DNA from: a virus
IMG/VR virus record: IMGVR_UViG_3300009538_000031
Span: 1-44,148 of that record
Length of the DNA: 44,148 nt
Reading direction: 5' to 3' (one strand)
The stretch's first letter is position 1. Every line of letters begins with the position of its first letter. The notes under the pieces were generated by a model. It saw only the letters and a program-made list of their open reading frames with translations. It searched no databases and had not been told where the DNA came from. Below, one piece after another: positions 32,893 to 41,375 of the stretch. Made by a program: the position numbers and the translations under genes.

Positions 32893-33867
32893 CTACGACA
32901 CGACGCCGGTGAGCTTCCGGATGCGTCCGTCGATCGCCTCGCCCAATACCTTGGCCAGCTCGGCCTTCGTGAGCGATGCGCCTGCGACTCGAATCACGGG
33001 CTCTGTGTGGGCCTCCGTCTCGCCATCCACGACGATCCGTATCCGCACGGTCTCTGGTTGTTCGGTTTCAAGCGCTTGAATCCGCTGCGTGGCCGCGGCC
33101 AGCTCGGCTTTCACGTCAGCCAGCTCGGTCAGCACCTGGTCGAGTGCCTGCGGGGTGCTCTCGGCCCTCGCGCTGCCTTCCTTCAGATGGTCGATGACCG
33201 GCTCCGGGCCAGCAGACACCTGGACGATCGTCTTGGCGTCAACTTCCTCGCGCTCCGGCAGCCCCAACTGTTTCACGAGGCTAGCACTCACCTGGAGGCC
33301 GCTCTTGATCGCCAGGCTCAACGCGTTGGGATTCGCCGGCACAGGCACCGCCGAGAACTCCAGCAGCTCCCACTTCGTATAGCGCCGGCCCGTGATGCCG
33401 GGCTTGTCCGTGTCCTTGCTTTGGATGTCCTCCCAGGCCCTCGGGAGGAACCCAATCGACCACGCCTTCATATGCCCTTCGTCATACAGCCGCTTGATCT
33501 GCTGAGCGAACTCGGTGCTGGCCCAGCGCGGTTTGGCGAGGATCCCATGGTCGGTCCGCTTGATCCACTGCGCGCTGCCAAGGGGCGGCAGGGTATAATC
33601 GTGCGCCCAGAGGATGACGGGATTCTTGCGGTAGTGCTCGAGGATCGCCCCCTCCGGCACGATGACGTCGCCCATCCGATCCTCGTCATCGGTCGTGATG
33701 AGCACCGGCCGTTGCCCATCCTCGGCGGCTTTCCATTCCCCCAGGCAATAGGCCCGCACCAGCTCCGGCACAGCCGCCTCCAAGCCCAGTGTCTGCCGCA
33801 AGGCACGGCCCTCTGGCGTATCCAACCGCACCCGGACCACTCGGGCATCGTCAAGCGTCACACTCAT
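32893..33867 (-). CDS. Prohead protease
   Basis: 324 residues from ATG 33867 (GAGGATGC just ahead); the frame runs open further but inside the portal gene. Catalytic residues of the HK97 prohead protease family are in place: His89 in VILWAHDY, Ser137 in MKAWSIGFLP, then LLEFSAVPVPANPNAL. The final third is a coiled-coil region (about residues 215-265). It probably clips the capsid delta domain. It begins 14 nt after the portal stop. Confidence 0.9.
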   Translation of the reverse strand: MSVTLDDARVVRVRLDTPEGRALRQTLGLEAAVPELVRAYCLGEWKAAEDGQRPVLITTDDEDRMGDVIVPEGAILEHYRKNPVILWAHDYTLPPLGSAQWIKRTDHGILAKPRWASTEFAQQIKRLYDEGHMKAWSIGFLPRAWEDIQSKDTDKPGITGRRYTKWELLEFSAVPVPANPNALSLAIKSGLQVSASLVKQLGLPEREEVDAKTIVQVSAGPEPVIDHLKEGSARAESTPQALDQVLTELADVKAELAAATQRIQALETEQPETVRIRIVVDGETEAHTEPVIRVAGASLTKAELAKVLGEAIDGRIRKLTGVVS

Positions 33868-33880
33868 CGCATCCTCCTCG

Positions 33881-35884
33881 TTATTGCAAGACCGGCACCG
33901 TCGTGCATCGACAGTTGATGATCTCCTCGGGTGGGCCGCTTGGATCGCCCGGATAATCCAGCAGGGCGCCGCCAACGATGAACCGCTGAGGCAGCGCCAC
34001 GACTTGTCCCTCGGCCGCCTGATGGGTTTCTCGCACATGCTCGTCGCCCGCCGTCACCCACTGCTTGCGCGGCACCCCGCCGGCTTCATAGGCCGCCAAG
34101 GCGCCGCCGTTGCTCGCGCTGATGACTTCGGTCCGGGCGATCCGCAGGCTCCGAAAACCGATCGCCTGGTCGTAGACGTCCGCAATCCGCTGCGCGATGC
34201 GGAGGATGTCTTCGCCTTCTTGGAGGGCTTGGCGGATCTGCTCCGTCAGCGCTCGCGCGGTCTCCTCGTTGATCCGCTTGCTGAAAAAGGCGACCCGTCG
34301 GCGGACCGCCTCGAGCACCAGCGGATTGAGCACATCAAACTCCACGTTGCCCAGGCTTGCGCTGCCAAACGTTGCGCCAACCTGCACCGCCTGCTCGATG
34401 AGCGGCTGCGAGGCTGCCGCCAACCGCTCCTGTTCTTTCGCCATCGGAAACAAGATGTAGTCGGCGAGGATGTCTCGCTGCAGCCGTGGATAGGCTTTCA
34501 GCTTGTCCAGGTTCGCCTCGACGATCCGCCGCTGCTGGGTGAAGAACAGCTGCATCGCACTCCGCAGCGCCTTCTCGGCCGGCCGCGTGGCGTGGATGAA
34601 GCGTACCCACACCGACTCCCGTGAGGCCTTCGCCAGCGTGTTACTAATGCCAGGAGCGGTCCCAGTGCCGCTCAGGCCCCCGGTGGGTGGGCCAGACAGA
34701 ACAGACGGCAGCGGCTGATCGCCCCACCCCACCGGCTCTTTGCCGTCATCCTGCCGGACTTCGTTGATGGTGAGGACGCCGCGATCCAAATCCGAGTCGC
34801 GTTTCTTGAGCGCGTATTCGTTGTCGCGAGGCACAGGATTGTCAAATTCCACTTCCAGCGTCGGATCGTACATCGGCATGATCCGTTCGTTGATCTTCTC
34901 TTGGATCCGGCGCAGCCGCGGCAGGATCGTCTCACTCTGATACGTCAGATCATTGGCTTCGGCATTCGCGCGGTTGACGTGCTCGACCAGCCCCAGCTTG
35001 GATGGCGGGACGCCGAAGACCGCGCAGATCTCTTCCCGCGTGGCGATCCGCCCGCGCAGATAATCGAGGTCTTTGGGGGTGGCGGCGACCGCTTCGTACT
35101 TCATGCCGCGCTGCAGGATCGCGATGTTGCCAGCGCGATCGGCACCCTGATAGAGCCGGTTCCACTCGGTCCGCAGCCGACGGATCTGTTCCTCGCTCAT
35201 GTCCTTATCCGTGACGAGCACGCCGTCGAGGCGCGCCATGTTCTTGAACAGCCCGATCTCATAGCGCTTCTGGAACTCGTTGCTGTCGACGGCGAAGCGC
35301 CCACCCTCCACGCAGCCCTTGCCGTAGTACAAGTTCTCGGGGCTCGAGAGCTTGAAGTGGACGAGTTCCTCGACCCCAAACGCGACCGGCTGCGCGGTCC
35401 CCGGCGGGGTATAGAGATAGCCATCCACGAGCTGCTGACGGCCCGGCACGACCCGCACGAACTGGCCCATGAGCACCCAGATTTCTCCGGGGAGGCGCTG
35501 GCCGCTCAGCGGATTCGTCAGCCGCTGGGGCGCGAGATACCAGTAGGCGTTGCCGATCAGCTCGAGGTAGAGATCGGTCAGCTCCAGCAGATCAAACCCG
35601 TTCATGTGGGGATTGACCGTCCGCAGCAGCTCCAGCCAGGGATGCTCCGAGACGGGCTCGCGCTTGCCATCGGGCATCCGGCGAAACAGTCGCAACTCGA
35701 TCTTCGCGACGTTCTGGGCGTTGACCCGAGCGCAGGCGTAGACCCAGGAATTGTCGGCCTGCACCATGGCCTGGTAGTTGCGCGGCGTGATCCGGCCCAT
35801 CGTCGTCTCGCCCGACATCATGGTCGGGAAGATCAGCTTGGGCGCTTGTCGCAGGATCGGCGCTAAGAGATCCAAGGCCATCAT
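33881..35884 (-). CDS. Portal protein fused to MuF-type head morphogenesis domain
   Basis: 667 residues. Residues 1-420 are an HK97-type portal (WVYACARVNAQNVAKI, HPWLELLRTVNPHMNGFDLLEL, LIGNAYWYLAP, YYGKGCVEGG, RIATREEICAVFGVPPSKLG). A linker follows. The last 130 residues are a Mu gpF-like domain: ARTEVISASNGGALAAYEAGG, RKQWVTAGDEHVRETHQAA and EEIINCRCTTVP. The two are separate genes in most phages. The start overlaps the small membrane protein stop by 4 nt. Confidence 0.9.
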   Translation of the reverse strand: MMALDLLAPILRQAPKLIFPTMMSGETTMGRITPRNYQAMVQADNSWVYACARVNAQNVAKIELRLFRRMPDGKREPVSEHPWLELLRTVNPHMNGFDLLELTDLYLELIGNAYWYLAPQRLTNPLSGQRLPGEIWVLMGQFVRVVPGRQQLVDGYLYTPPGTAQPVAFGVEELVHFKLSSPENLYYGKGCVEGGRFAVDSNEFQKRYEIGLFKNMARLDGVLVTDKDMSEEQIRRLRTEWNRLYQGADRAGNIAILQRGMKYEAVAATPKDLDYLRGRIATREEICAVFGVPPSKLGLVEHVNRANAEANDLTYQSETILPRLRRIQEKINERIMPMYDPTLEVEFDNPVPRDNEYALKKRDSDLDRGVLTINEVRQDDGKEPVGWGDQPLPSVLSGPPTGGLSGTGTAPGISNTLAKASRESVWVRFIHATRPAEKALRSAMQLFFTQQRRIVEANLDKLKAYPRLQRDILADYILFPMAKEQERLAAASQPLIEQAVQVGATFGSASLGNVEFDVLNPLVLEAVRRRVAFFSKRINEETARALTEQIRQALQEGEDILRIAQRIADVYDQAIGFRSLRIARTEVISASNGGALAAYEAGGVPRKQWVTAGDEHVRETHQAAEGQVVALPQRFIVGGALLDYPGDPSGPPEEIINCRCTTVPVLQ

Positions 35885-36048
35885 TCGCGCTCCAGGCTGG
35901 CTCGCCCCAGGATGCCCACGAGGACCAACGCCATCCCCAGCGTGATGCAGCCAGCCACGAGACCCTTTAGAAACGCTCCGACCACAACGCTGCCCACGCC
36001 AGCCAGCACCAGCAGCGAGCAGACGGTCTTCAGTCCGTCCTTCGCCAT
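35881..36048 (-). CDS. 55-residue two-span membrane protein between terminase and portal
   Basis: ATG 36048 overlaps the terminase stop by 1 nt and TGA 35883-35881 overlaps the portal start by 4 nt. The product has two hydrophobic segments (about residues 9-29 VCSLLVLAGVGSVVVGAFL and 31-47) with a basic start and acidic end. Perfect fit into the junction argues it is real. Function unknown; holin-like by size but placed in the packaging block. Confidence 0.65.
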   Translation of the reverse strand: MAKDGLKTVCSLLVLAGVGSVVVGAFLKGLVAGCITLGMALVLVGILGRASLERE

Positions 36049-37532
36049 CACAGCAACCTCCAGACCGCCTGATCTTCCTCAGCGAGATGCTCGGCGGTCA
36101 GCACGATGAGATCGAGGCTGTCGTGCTGCCGCTGGGCTTCGCGGGCCAACACCAGCGAATCGACCTGATCCGGACTCGGCAGGCCGCGCTTGCGCAAATC
36201 GTCTTTCTTCTCCAGTTGGATCCGACCTTTCTTATCGAGCGCGCATTTCCGGCTGGTCATCTGGGCGATCTGCTCATCGCCGGGCAGCGTCTGAAACGTT
36301 CCCAGCCGCAGCGCCTCGCGCAACTGCCACCACATCTCGGCAGCCTTATCGACATACAGCGTGTCCTCGTCCGCTCTCGCGCCGAAGTTCACCCCGATCA
36401 CGTTCAGGTCCAGCTCACCCGACGCCGCTTGCAGATTGTCGTAGACGCCAGCGCCGATACCGCCGACATCGACCGCAACGCTCTTAAGGCCCTCCTCGCG
36501 GAGCACCTGCAGCGTCCGGCCGGTCACCTGGATCGTGTCCTGCCCATGGAGGACCTCGCGCCGTGTTTGCCGTTGGCCGCGCACGACGGTGATGACCGAA
36601 TCGTCGTCGCCCTTCCACGCCACATCGACGCCGACACCCCCAGGCCCGTCGCTCGACAGCTCCAGCTCCGTCGCGCGCACGGCCCACGAGAGGGCGATGA
36701 TTCGATCCACGCTCATCATTGGCACCTGCCCGAGCACCCGGGCCTGATAGAGGGGCGAGTCCTCCCCCCACGCGGCCAGCCGCTCCTCGCACCACGTCTT
36801 CGTTGCGAGGCCCTTAATGCCCAGTCGCGTATTCGCCTCGGCGGCTTCCCAGGAGGGAATGTCGATGAGATGCCAGCTCGCGCAGCGGCACTTCAGTCCG
36901 TTGCGACAGCCTGTCCGGATCGCCTCATAGAACGGTCCGGCATCGCCGGTTGGCTGGCTGACCGCCAGGATCCGCACATGCTCGCCGATCGCAATGCCCT
37001 CCAGCGACTCCCAAATCGTGGAATGAATCCCCGCGGCTTCGGAGAGCACGATGAGGATGTTTTCCTGATGGAAGCCGTGAAAGCGCTGGCCCGCGTTCGC
37101 GTAGTCCCGCGTCGTAAAGCCGATCGCGTAGTGCTTCTCGCCGAGCACCCACTCCTGCTCCAGTAGCTTGCCGCCCAGCTCGATCGGGCTGTTGCGCACG
37201 GCGGCGTGGATTTCCCCCCAGAGCACCTTGCGGACTTGCCGATCCGTCGGCGCCGTTGTGATCACGATCGCCGGCGACCAGGCCAGCAGAAACCACGGCA
37301 CGAGTCGTCCGATCGTGAAGTCCTTGCCCGTCGCATGCCCGCTCATCACCAGGGTGCGCTGATGCGCCATGACCGAGTCCCAGAGCAGCTCCTGCTTGGC
37401 CCAAAGCGGCGGCCCCTGCAGCACCTGCTGGTAGAAGAACCGCCAGTCGGCTCGCAGCCGGGCTTGCAGGGCGCGCGCCGCGTCAGGCGAGCAGCCCAGC
37501 GACTCGGTTTCTGGGAGTGTGGGTGTGGTCAT
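36048..37532 (-). CDS. terL: Terminase large subunit
   Basis: 494 residues. Walker A-like GHATGKD at residues 65-71, Walker B ILIVLSEAAG at 159-168 (Ser-Glu in place of the usual Asp-Glu), a coupling motif near AVSQPTGDAGPF, and RNase H-type nuclease residues from GVGVDVAWKGDD (about 299-309) onward. It translocates and cuts phage DNA at the portal. The start lies 50 nt inside the small terminase gene, and no strong ribosome site precedes it, suggesting coupled translation. Confidence 0.9.
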   Translation of the reverse strand: MTTPTLPETESLGCSPDAARALQARLRADWRFFYQQVLQGPPLWAKQELLWDSVMAHQRTLVMSGHATGKDFTIGRLVPWFLLAWSPAIVITTAPTDRQVRKVLWGEIHAAVRNSPIELGGKLLEQEWVLGEKHYAIGFTTRDYANAGQRFHGFHQENILIVLSEAAGIHSTIWESLEGIAIGEHVRILAVSQPTGDAGPFYEAIRTGCRNGLKCRCASWHLIDIPSWEAAEANTRLGIKGLATKTWCEERLAAWGEDSPLYQARVLGQVPMMSVDRIIALSWAVRATELELSSDGPGGVGVDVAWKGDDDSVITVVRGQRQTRREVLHGQDTIQVTGRTLQVLREEGLKSVAVDVGGIGAGVYDNLQAASGELDLNVIGVNFGARADEDTLYVDKAAEMWWQLREALRLGTFQTLPGDEQIAQMTSRKCALDKKGRIQLEKKDDLRKRGLPSPDQVDSLVLAREAQRQHDSLDLIVLTAEHLAEEDQAVWRLL

Positions 37533-38010
37533 TGGCGAGTTGGATGACGTCTGCCAGGGTTAAGGTGCCGTCCAGCTTGTAGGCTTTCTGTTCGATGAGC
37601 CGCATGCGCTCCGCCAGATCGAGGGCGGTGCGATCTTCTTCCGCCAGTTGTTGCAGGCACCGCACGCGATCTTTCACGGATTTCGCCGAAGTGTAGTTGA
37701 ACCACAGCTCTTTCTTGCGCTCATGGCAGTGCAGGAGGAACTCACGGAGCAGCCCCCGCTTGACCATCAGCTTGAGCTCGCCGCCCAGGAGACGCCCGCC
37801 TTCCTCGATGTACCAGTTCACCGTCCGCACCGGCAGGTTTTCCAGTTTGGCAATATCGGAGCCTCGAAGGCCGCGAAGCACATAGCGGTAAATCTTGACG
37901 GCGCGTTCCCTTACTTCGTCATCCGTCAACCGCGATGAGGTTGCCACGTGGGGAGCAGAGGACGCGTCAACCATCGGCTGCTGCTCCGGTGTGTCCAACG
38001 CTTGCGGCAT
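37483..38010 (-). CDS. terS: Terminase small subunit (putative)
   Basis: 175 residues from ATG 38010. The first helical part (DDEVRERAVKIYRYVLRGLRGSDIAKLENLPVRTVNWYIEEG) holds an HTH for recognising the packaging site; the rest is helical with a C-terminal hydrophobic helix (LTLADVIQLAND). Position directly before the large subunit supports the name. It overlaps ParB by 44 nt. Confidence 0.78.
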   Translation of the reverse strand: MPQALDTPEQQPMVDASSAPHVATSSRLTDDEVRERAVKIYRYVLRGLRGSDIAKLENLPVRTVNWYIEEGGRLLGGELKLMVKRGLLREFLLHCHERKKELWFNYTSAKSVKDRVRCLQQLAEEDRTALDLAERMRLIEQKAYKLDGTLTLADVIQLANDHTHTPRNRVAGLLA

Positions 38011-38695
38011 CGGACTCGCGTGCCGGAAACGCCGCGGCCGCATCCGGAGTCGGCTTTCCTGCGGCCCGTAAATAGCCCTTCACGATCATCTCCAGCGCCA
38101 GGCCGCGCCGGTTCGGCCCGTCGACTTCCTTCTCGACTTCATTGATGACGCGCTCCACCAGCTCAGCCTGCGGCTTGCGCATGACGAAGGTGACGACTTG
38201 GAGCGCCTCGCGCTCCTCCATCTCCGCCTGCAGCTCGATCGTCTTGCCGATGTCATCCGGCAGCTTGAGGAGCTCCAACTGGTCCTCCAATTCGCGCTCT
38301 TCGAATCCGAGCTCCTTTTCCAGGACATCCACGGGGATGCGCTTACTCAGCTCGGCGATGACGAGGGCCACCTTGACCGGCACCAGGCTGCCGCGCAGCT
38401 GGTTCATGGCGATGGTGTCCATCATCGCCTCGTCCTGATTGGCCGGGAGCACCACGCAGGGCACGTTCACCAGGCCGCTTTCCTTGGCCGCCCGCCAGCG
38501 GTGCTCACCATCCACGATGGTGTGCACCCCGTCCTGATCGGCCGGCAGCACGTAGATAGCACTCCGGAAGCCGCGGCCTTTGATGCTGGCGACCAGCGAC
38601 TCGTAGGTCGCCCGGCCCATCGCGTTGGGGTTCCAGGAATTGGGACGGATGTGCTCCACGTCGATCAAACTGACGGTTTGGAAGACTTCAGGCAT
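37967..38695 (-). CDS. ParB/Spo0J-like DNA-binding protein
   Basis: 242 residues from ATG 38695. The core IRPNSWNPNAM, TYESLVASIKGRGF, PADQDGVHTIVDGEHRWRAAKESG is the ParB N-terminal (CTPase) domain with the GEHRWRA box; FEERELEDQLELLKLP is the following HTH region. Phage ParB-like proteins often pair with a methyltransferase and regulate or nick DNA; no ParA is seen. It overlaps the LAGLIDADG gene by 8 nt. Confidence 0.88.
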   Translation of the reverse strand: MPEVFQTVSLIDVEHIRPNSWNPNAMGRATYESLVASIKGRGFRSAIYVLPADQDGVHTIVDGEHRWRAAKESGLVNVPCVVLPANQDEAMMDTIAMNQLRGSLVPVKVALVIAELSKRIPVDVLEKELGFEERELEDQLELLKLPDDIGKTIELQAEMEEREALQVVTFVMRKPQAELVERVINEVEKEVDGPNRRGLALEMIVKGYLRAAGKPTPDAAAAFPARESDAASVGHTGAAADG

Positions 38696-39185
38696 ATGCA
38701 GCCTCTTTGGCGGCCGCCCCGCGTCGGTTGAGCCGTTTGAGCGTGACGATGCACGTCCGATCGGCATCCGTGAATGGCTTGGCCATTGTGCGAACGTCCC
38801 CGCCACGTCGGAGTCGGCCATCTGATCCAACTTCTGAGAGCTGCAGTCGGCTGGTCGTAAACGCAAGCATGACAGCCCAGTGGCATTTCTTGGTGACTGA
38901 GTAGGCGAGCATCGCCTTCGCTAACCTGTCAATGTCTGCCAATCTGGCCACCCGCAAATAGTGCGCGTCCTGGTGGTTGACGGCGTCACGTTCTTGATAG
39001 GTGTAGCCGATGGCCGTGATCCCCATCTCGCGCAGGATACGGATCGTTTCTTCGATCGTCTCGCGCGATGTCATACTCATCTGGACGAGCGCGCGCCAGG
39101 AGCCGGCTGGAGAGTGGCGGCTAATCCCGATGCTGCCCTCCCCATCGAAAAGACCTGCGAGCCAGGCGAGCTTCGTCTCAGTCAT
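38688..39185 (-). CDS. LAGLIDADG homing endonuclease (single motif)
   Basis: 165 residues. LAWLAGLFDGEGSIGI near the start is a LAGLIDADG motif with its catalytic Asp/Glu, followed by a beta-sheet core (SWRALVQMSMTSRETIEETIRI, HYLRVARLADIDRLAKAML). Only one motif is present, so it would act as a dimer. It sits between the methyltransferase and ParB with 8-nt overlaps on both sides, not interrupting either gene. Confidence 0.85.
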   Translation of the reverse strand: MTETKLAWLAGLFDGEGSIGISRHSPAGSWRALVQMSMTSRETIEETIRILREMGITAIGYTYQERDAVNHQDAHYLRVARLADIDRLAKAMLAYSVTKKCHWAVMLAFTTSRLQLSEVGSDGRLRRGGDVRTMAKPFTDADRTCIVTLKRLNRRGAAAKEAAYA

Positions 39186-40230
39186 GCGCGATGACCGCCA
39201 TGAGCTCTTTGCGGACGGCCTCGGCGTCGCTCCTGCGGCTGAAGGGGTAGCGAAGGTTGACCTTGAAGATCTCCGCCTGCGGCTCGACCTGCTTGACCGT
39301 CTCTTCGAACTCCTCGAATGTGTAGCGCTGGCTGCCGTAGCTCAGGACGACTACGCGGAACTTCTTGGCGGCCTCAAGCAAGCGCACCAAGAGGGCCCGG
39401 GCCTCGGGTCCGTTGAAGGGATTGGCTTCGTGGTCTCGCGGTGACCAGCGCAGCCGTCGGAACTCCTGATCGAGGATTTGGTCGAGCACGCTGTAAAAGA
39501 TTTCGTACGGTTGCGCGCCGGCGTAAGGCGGATCCAAGTAGCAGATCTCCCCCTCCGCGCCGGCCAAGAAGTCGAAGACGTCCTGTTGATGCGCCTCGTT
39601 GCGATGGCCGTTCGGAAAGACGGCCCGGTTGATCTTGGCTTGGAGTTCGGTCAGGATCCGGATCGGAGGCATGCAGGTGTACGGCACTTTCTTCACCCGC
39701 GACATCCCCAATCGGTGGAACTCTTCGCCTTCGATCTTCTGGAAATAGTCGACCGAGTGGATCTGGCTGTAGGGCGTGATGCGGAGCATGTATTGGATGA
39801 GCGCGAACCGCATCAGCTGGCGCTTGGTGACGTGCTGGATGCAGTCGATCTGGGCGAGCGCGTTGTCGATGAACTGCGCGTGCTTGCGCATGAACATTGA
39901 GGGGACAAAGTGCTCCTCGACGAAGTGCGGATGCTCCGCGCCGTTCACAAAGAGCCGGTACAGATCCTCATCGGCGATCGTCACCCGGTCGTTGGCGATG
40001 AAGACGTCGGCCGCGATCTTGCTCCGGTTGGCGAGGTCGTTCGTCAGCACGCGCATGCCCTGCGCCTTTGCATAGAGGGCGGTCGCCCCGCCACCGAAGA
40101 ACCCATCCACGAAGGTCGCCTGCGGCCATTGCTGCTGCGGGATGTGTTGGCTGATGGCCTTAAAAATGACGGGGCACAGGCTGCGCTTGCCGCCGAAGTA
40201 TGGAATGAGGGCGCTGAATCGGCTCCACAT
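39178..40230 (-). CDS. D12-class (Dam-like) N6-adenine DNA methyltransferase
   Basis: 350 residues, GAGGTG before ATG 40230. Motif X PYFGGKRSL near residues 10-18, motif I DGFFGGGATAL at 42-52, motif IV DPPY at 233-236. The layout X-I-IV is D12/alpha class. Phage enzymes of this kind methylate phage DNA to evade restriction or regulate packaging. Target site unknown. It begins the packaging operon together with ParB. Confidence 0.92.
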   Translation of the reverse strand: MWSRFSALIPYFGGKRSLCPVIFKAISQHIPQQQWPQATFVDGFFGGGATALYAKAQGMRVLTNDLANRSKIAADVFIANDRVTIADEDLYRLFVNGAEHPHFVEEHFVPSMFMRKHAQFIDNALAQIDCIQHVTKRQLMRFALIQYMLRITPYSQIHSVDYFQKIEGEEFHRLGMSRVKKVPYTCMPPIRILTELQAKINRAVFPNGHRNEAHQQDVFDFLAGAEGEICYLDPPYAGAQPYEIFYSVLDQILDQEFRRLRWSPRDHEANPFNGPEARALLVRLLEAAKKFRVVVLSYGSQRYTFEEFEETVKQVEPQAEIFKVNLRYPFSRRSDAEAVRKELMAVIAHD

Positions 40231-40298
40231 GGTGGCTCACCTCTATGGTGATCAAGACCGTCGGACAATTGCTATGGGACAAACCTCGGCCAAACGAT

Positions 40299-40496
40299 TC
40301 ACGTTGGTTGCGGTGCCGACGGCCACCGGCGATAGCGACGAGACCAAGCGAGGCAGCGTCGGCGGTACTTCGCATCATGTTGATAACGCTGTCGTCGCCT
40401 GGCGTTCTTTGCGCGTGCTCGGCACGTCTCTGAGCAGTAGTGCTGGCGGTAGAATCCGGACGTCGTGAACCCTCTCCGGCAATGCTTGCAGGTCAT
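40299..40496 (-). CDS. Small zinc-ribbon-like protein
   Basis: 65 residues from ATG 40496. CKHC at residues 3-6 and CSETC at about 21-25 make a four-Cys zinc site; the rest is strongly basic (RAKNARRRQRYQ, KYRRRCLAWSRRYRRW), so nucleic-acid binding is likely. It sits upstream of the methyltransferase and divergent from the plus-strand pair. Start signal is weak. Confidence 0.6.
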   Translation of the reverse strand: MTCKHCRRGFTTSGFYRQHYCSETCRARAKNARRRQRYQHDAKYRRRCLAWSRRYRRWPSAPQPT

Positions 40497-40514
40497 CGGG
40501 TCCCGTGTTACACT
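40486..40514 (+). promoter_or_regulatory. Putative sigma-70 promoter for the plus-strand pair
   Basis: TTGCAG (40486-40491), a 17-nt spacer and TACACT (40509-40514) lie 20 nt ahead of ATG 40535. Three and four of six bases match the consensus. This would allow transcription against the phage operon. It partly overlaps the zinc-ribbon start codon. Confidence 0.45.
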
Positions 40515-40534
40515 TGGTTCAACGAGGTGCACAC

Positions 40535-40801
40535 ATGGAGCGTTACCGATCGTCCCCTAAGAAAGCCGGTGTCCTGCGGTCGTCCAACGGTCGCAACCAT
40601 CGCTGTTTCACCCGGCACTTCAATCGCTTGGTGACGCAAGCGGGCGGCCAGTGGGTGGTCATTGCCGGTGGCGAGATTCTCCGAGTCGGCCCGAAGCGGG
40701 CGCTGAAGCGCATGGTGGGTGAAGCCAGACGACGCCACCCAGAGGACACGCCGTTGGTCGCCCCGATCCCCACGGACAAAGACCTCCAGTGCATTCTGTA
40801 A
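40535..40801 (+). CDS. DUF5678-like small protein
   Basis: 88 residues; GAGGTG precedes ATG 40535. A basic, Ser/Arg-rich start (MERYRSSPKKAGVLR) is followed by GQWVVIAGGEILRVGPKRAL and PLVAPIPT, the pattern of DUF5678, a small domain commonly encoded next to retropepsin-like aspartyl proteases. It overlaps the protease gene by 13 nt. Opposite in direction to all other convincing genes in the window. Confidence 0.75.
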   Translation: MERYRSSPKKAGVLRSSNGRNHRCFTRHFNRLVTQAGGQWVVIAGGEILRVGPKRALKRMVGEARRRHPEDTPLVAPIPTDKDLQCIL

Positions 40802-41208
40802 CGTTCCCCTACCAGCAACGGCAGTTTCAGTGGATTCCGCTCATCCCCGTCACCTTTACGGGCCCGTCGGGTCCGCTGCAGGTGGAAGCCTACCTGGACT
40901 CCGGCGCAATGATGAGCATCTTCGATAGCACCATTCCCGAGCTGCTCGGCCTGCCGCTCACCCATGCGCGTCGGCAGCGGTTCATCGTGGGCGATGGGCG
41001 CTTCATTCATGGCCATGTCGTGACGCTGCCGATGCAGCTCGGTCCTTGCCGCTTCCGAGCCCCGGTGGCCTTTTCCTCGGAGCTCAAGGTGGGCTTCAAC
41101 CTCCTGGGGCGCCGGGGGCTCTTCGAGCAGTTCGAGGAGATCGCCTTTCAGGAGAAGCGCCGCCAAGTCGTGTTTCGGTATTCCCGCGAGCCGCTTCATT
41201 CCCCGTAA
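40789..41208 (+). CDS. Retropepsin-like aspartyl protease
   Basis: 139 residues from GTG 40789. Catalytic motif YLDSGAMMSIF near residues 35-45 (DSGA), then GDGRFIHGHVV and FNLLGRRGLFEQFEEIAFQEK, as in bacterial gag-type aspartyl proteases. Single-domain, so it would act as a dimer. Start overlaps the DUF5678 gene by 13 nt. The partner gene suggests DUF5678 as binding partner or substrate. Confidence 0.85.
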   Translation: MHSVTFPYQQRQFQWIPLIPVTFTGPSGPLQVEAYLDSGAMMSIFDSTIPELLGLPLTHARRQRFIVGDGRFIHGHVVTLPMQLGPCRFRAPVAFSSELKVGFNLLGRRGLFEQFEEIAFQEKRRQVVFRYSREPLHSP

Positions 41209-41228
41209 TCCCTCTGAAGCGCCGTGCG

Positions 41229-41375
41229 TTATCGAAGCCGCAGCACGGCCATGCCAATCCCCGATGCGCTGAGCCAATACAGCGCTTTCCAGCCCTGCCC
41301 ATTCGCACCGTACAGACCGGCGGCGACCAGGTACTGCGCGATCAGCGATGCGGCCCACCAGTCCGCCAGCGTCAT
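41229..41375 (-). CDS. 48-residue membrane protein
   Basis: From ATG 41375, in a 4-nt overlap with the stop of the 46-residue gene upstream. Two short hydrophobic segments (WWAASLIAQYLVAAGLYG and ALYWLSASGIGMAVLRL). No function assigned; coupling with the zinc-finger-like protein supports expression. Confidence 0.55.
   Translation of the reverse strand: MTLADWWAASLIAQYLVAAGLYGANGQGWKALYWLSASGIGMAVLRLR

Noticed and set aside
32368-33918. Long plus-strand frame of 516 codons
   Set aside because: It lies opposite the capsid and prohead protease genes, both with clear motifs and catalytic residues; high GC leaves opposite frames open.
34901-35866. Plus-strand frame of 321 codons
   Set aside because: Antisense to the portal gene; composition is that of a GC-rich shadow.
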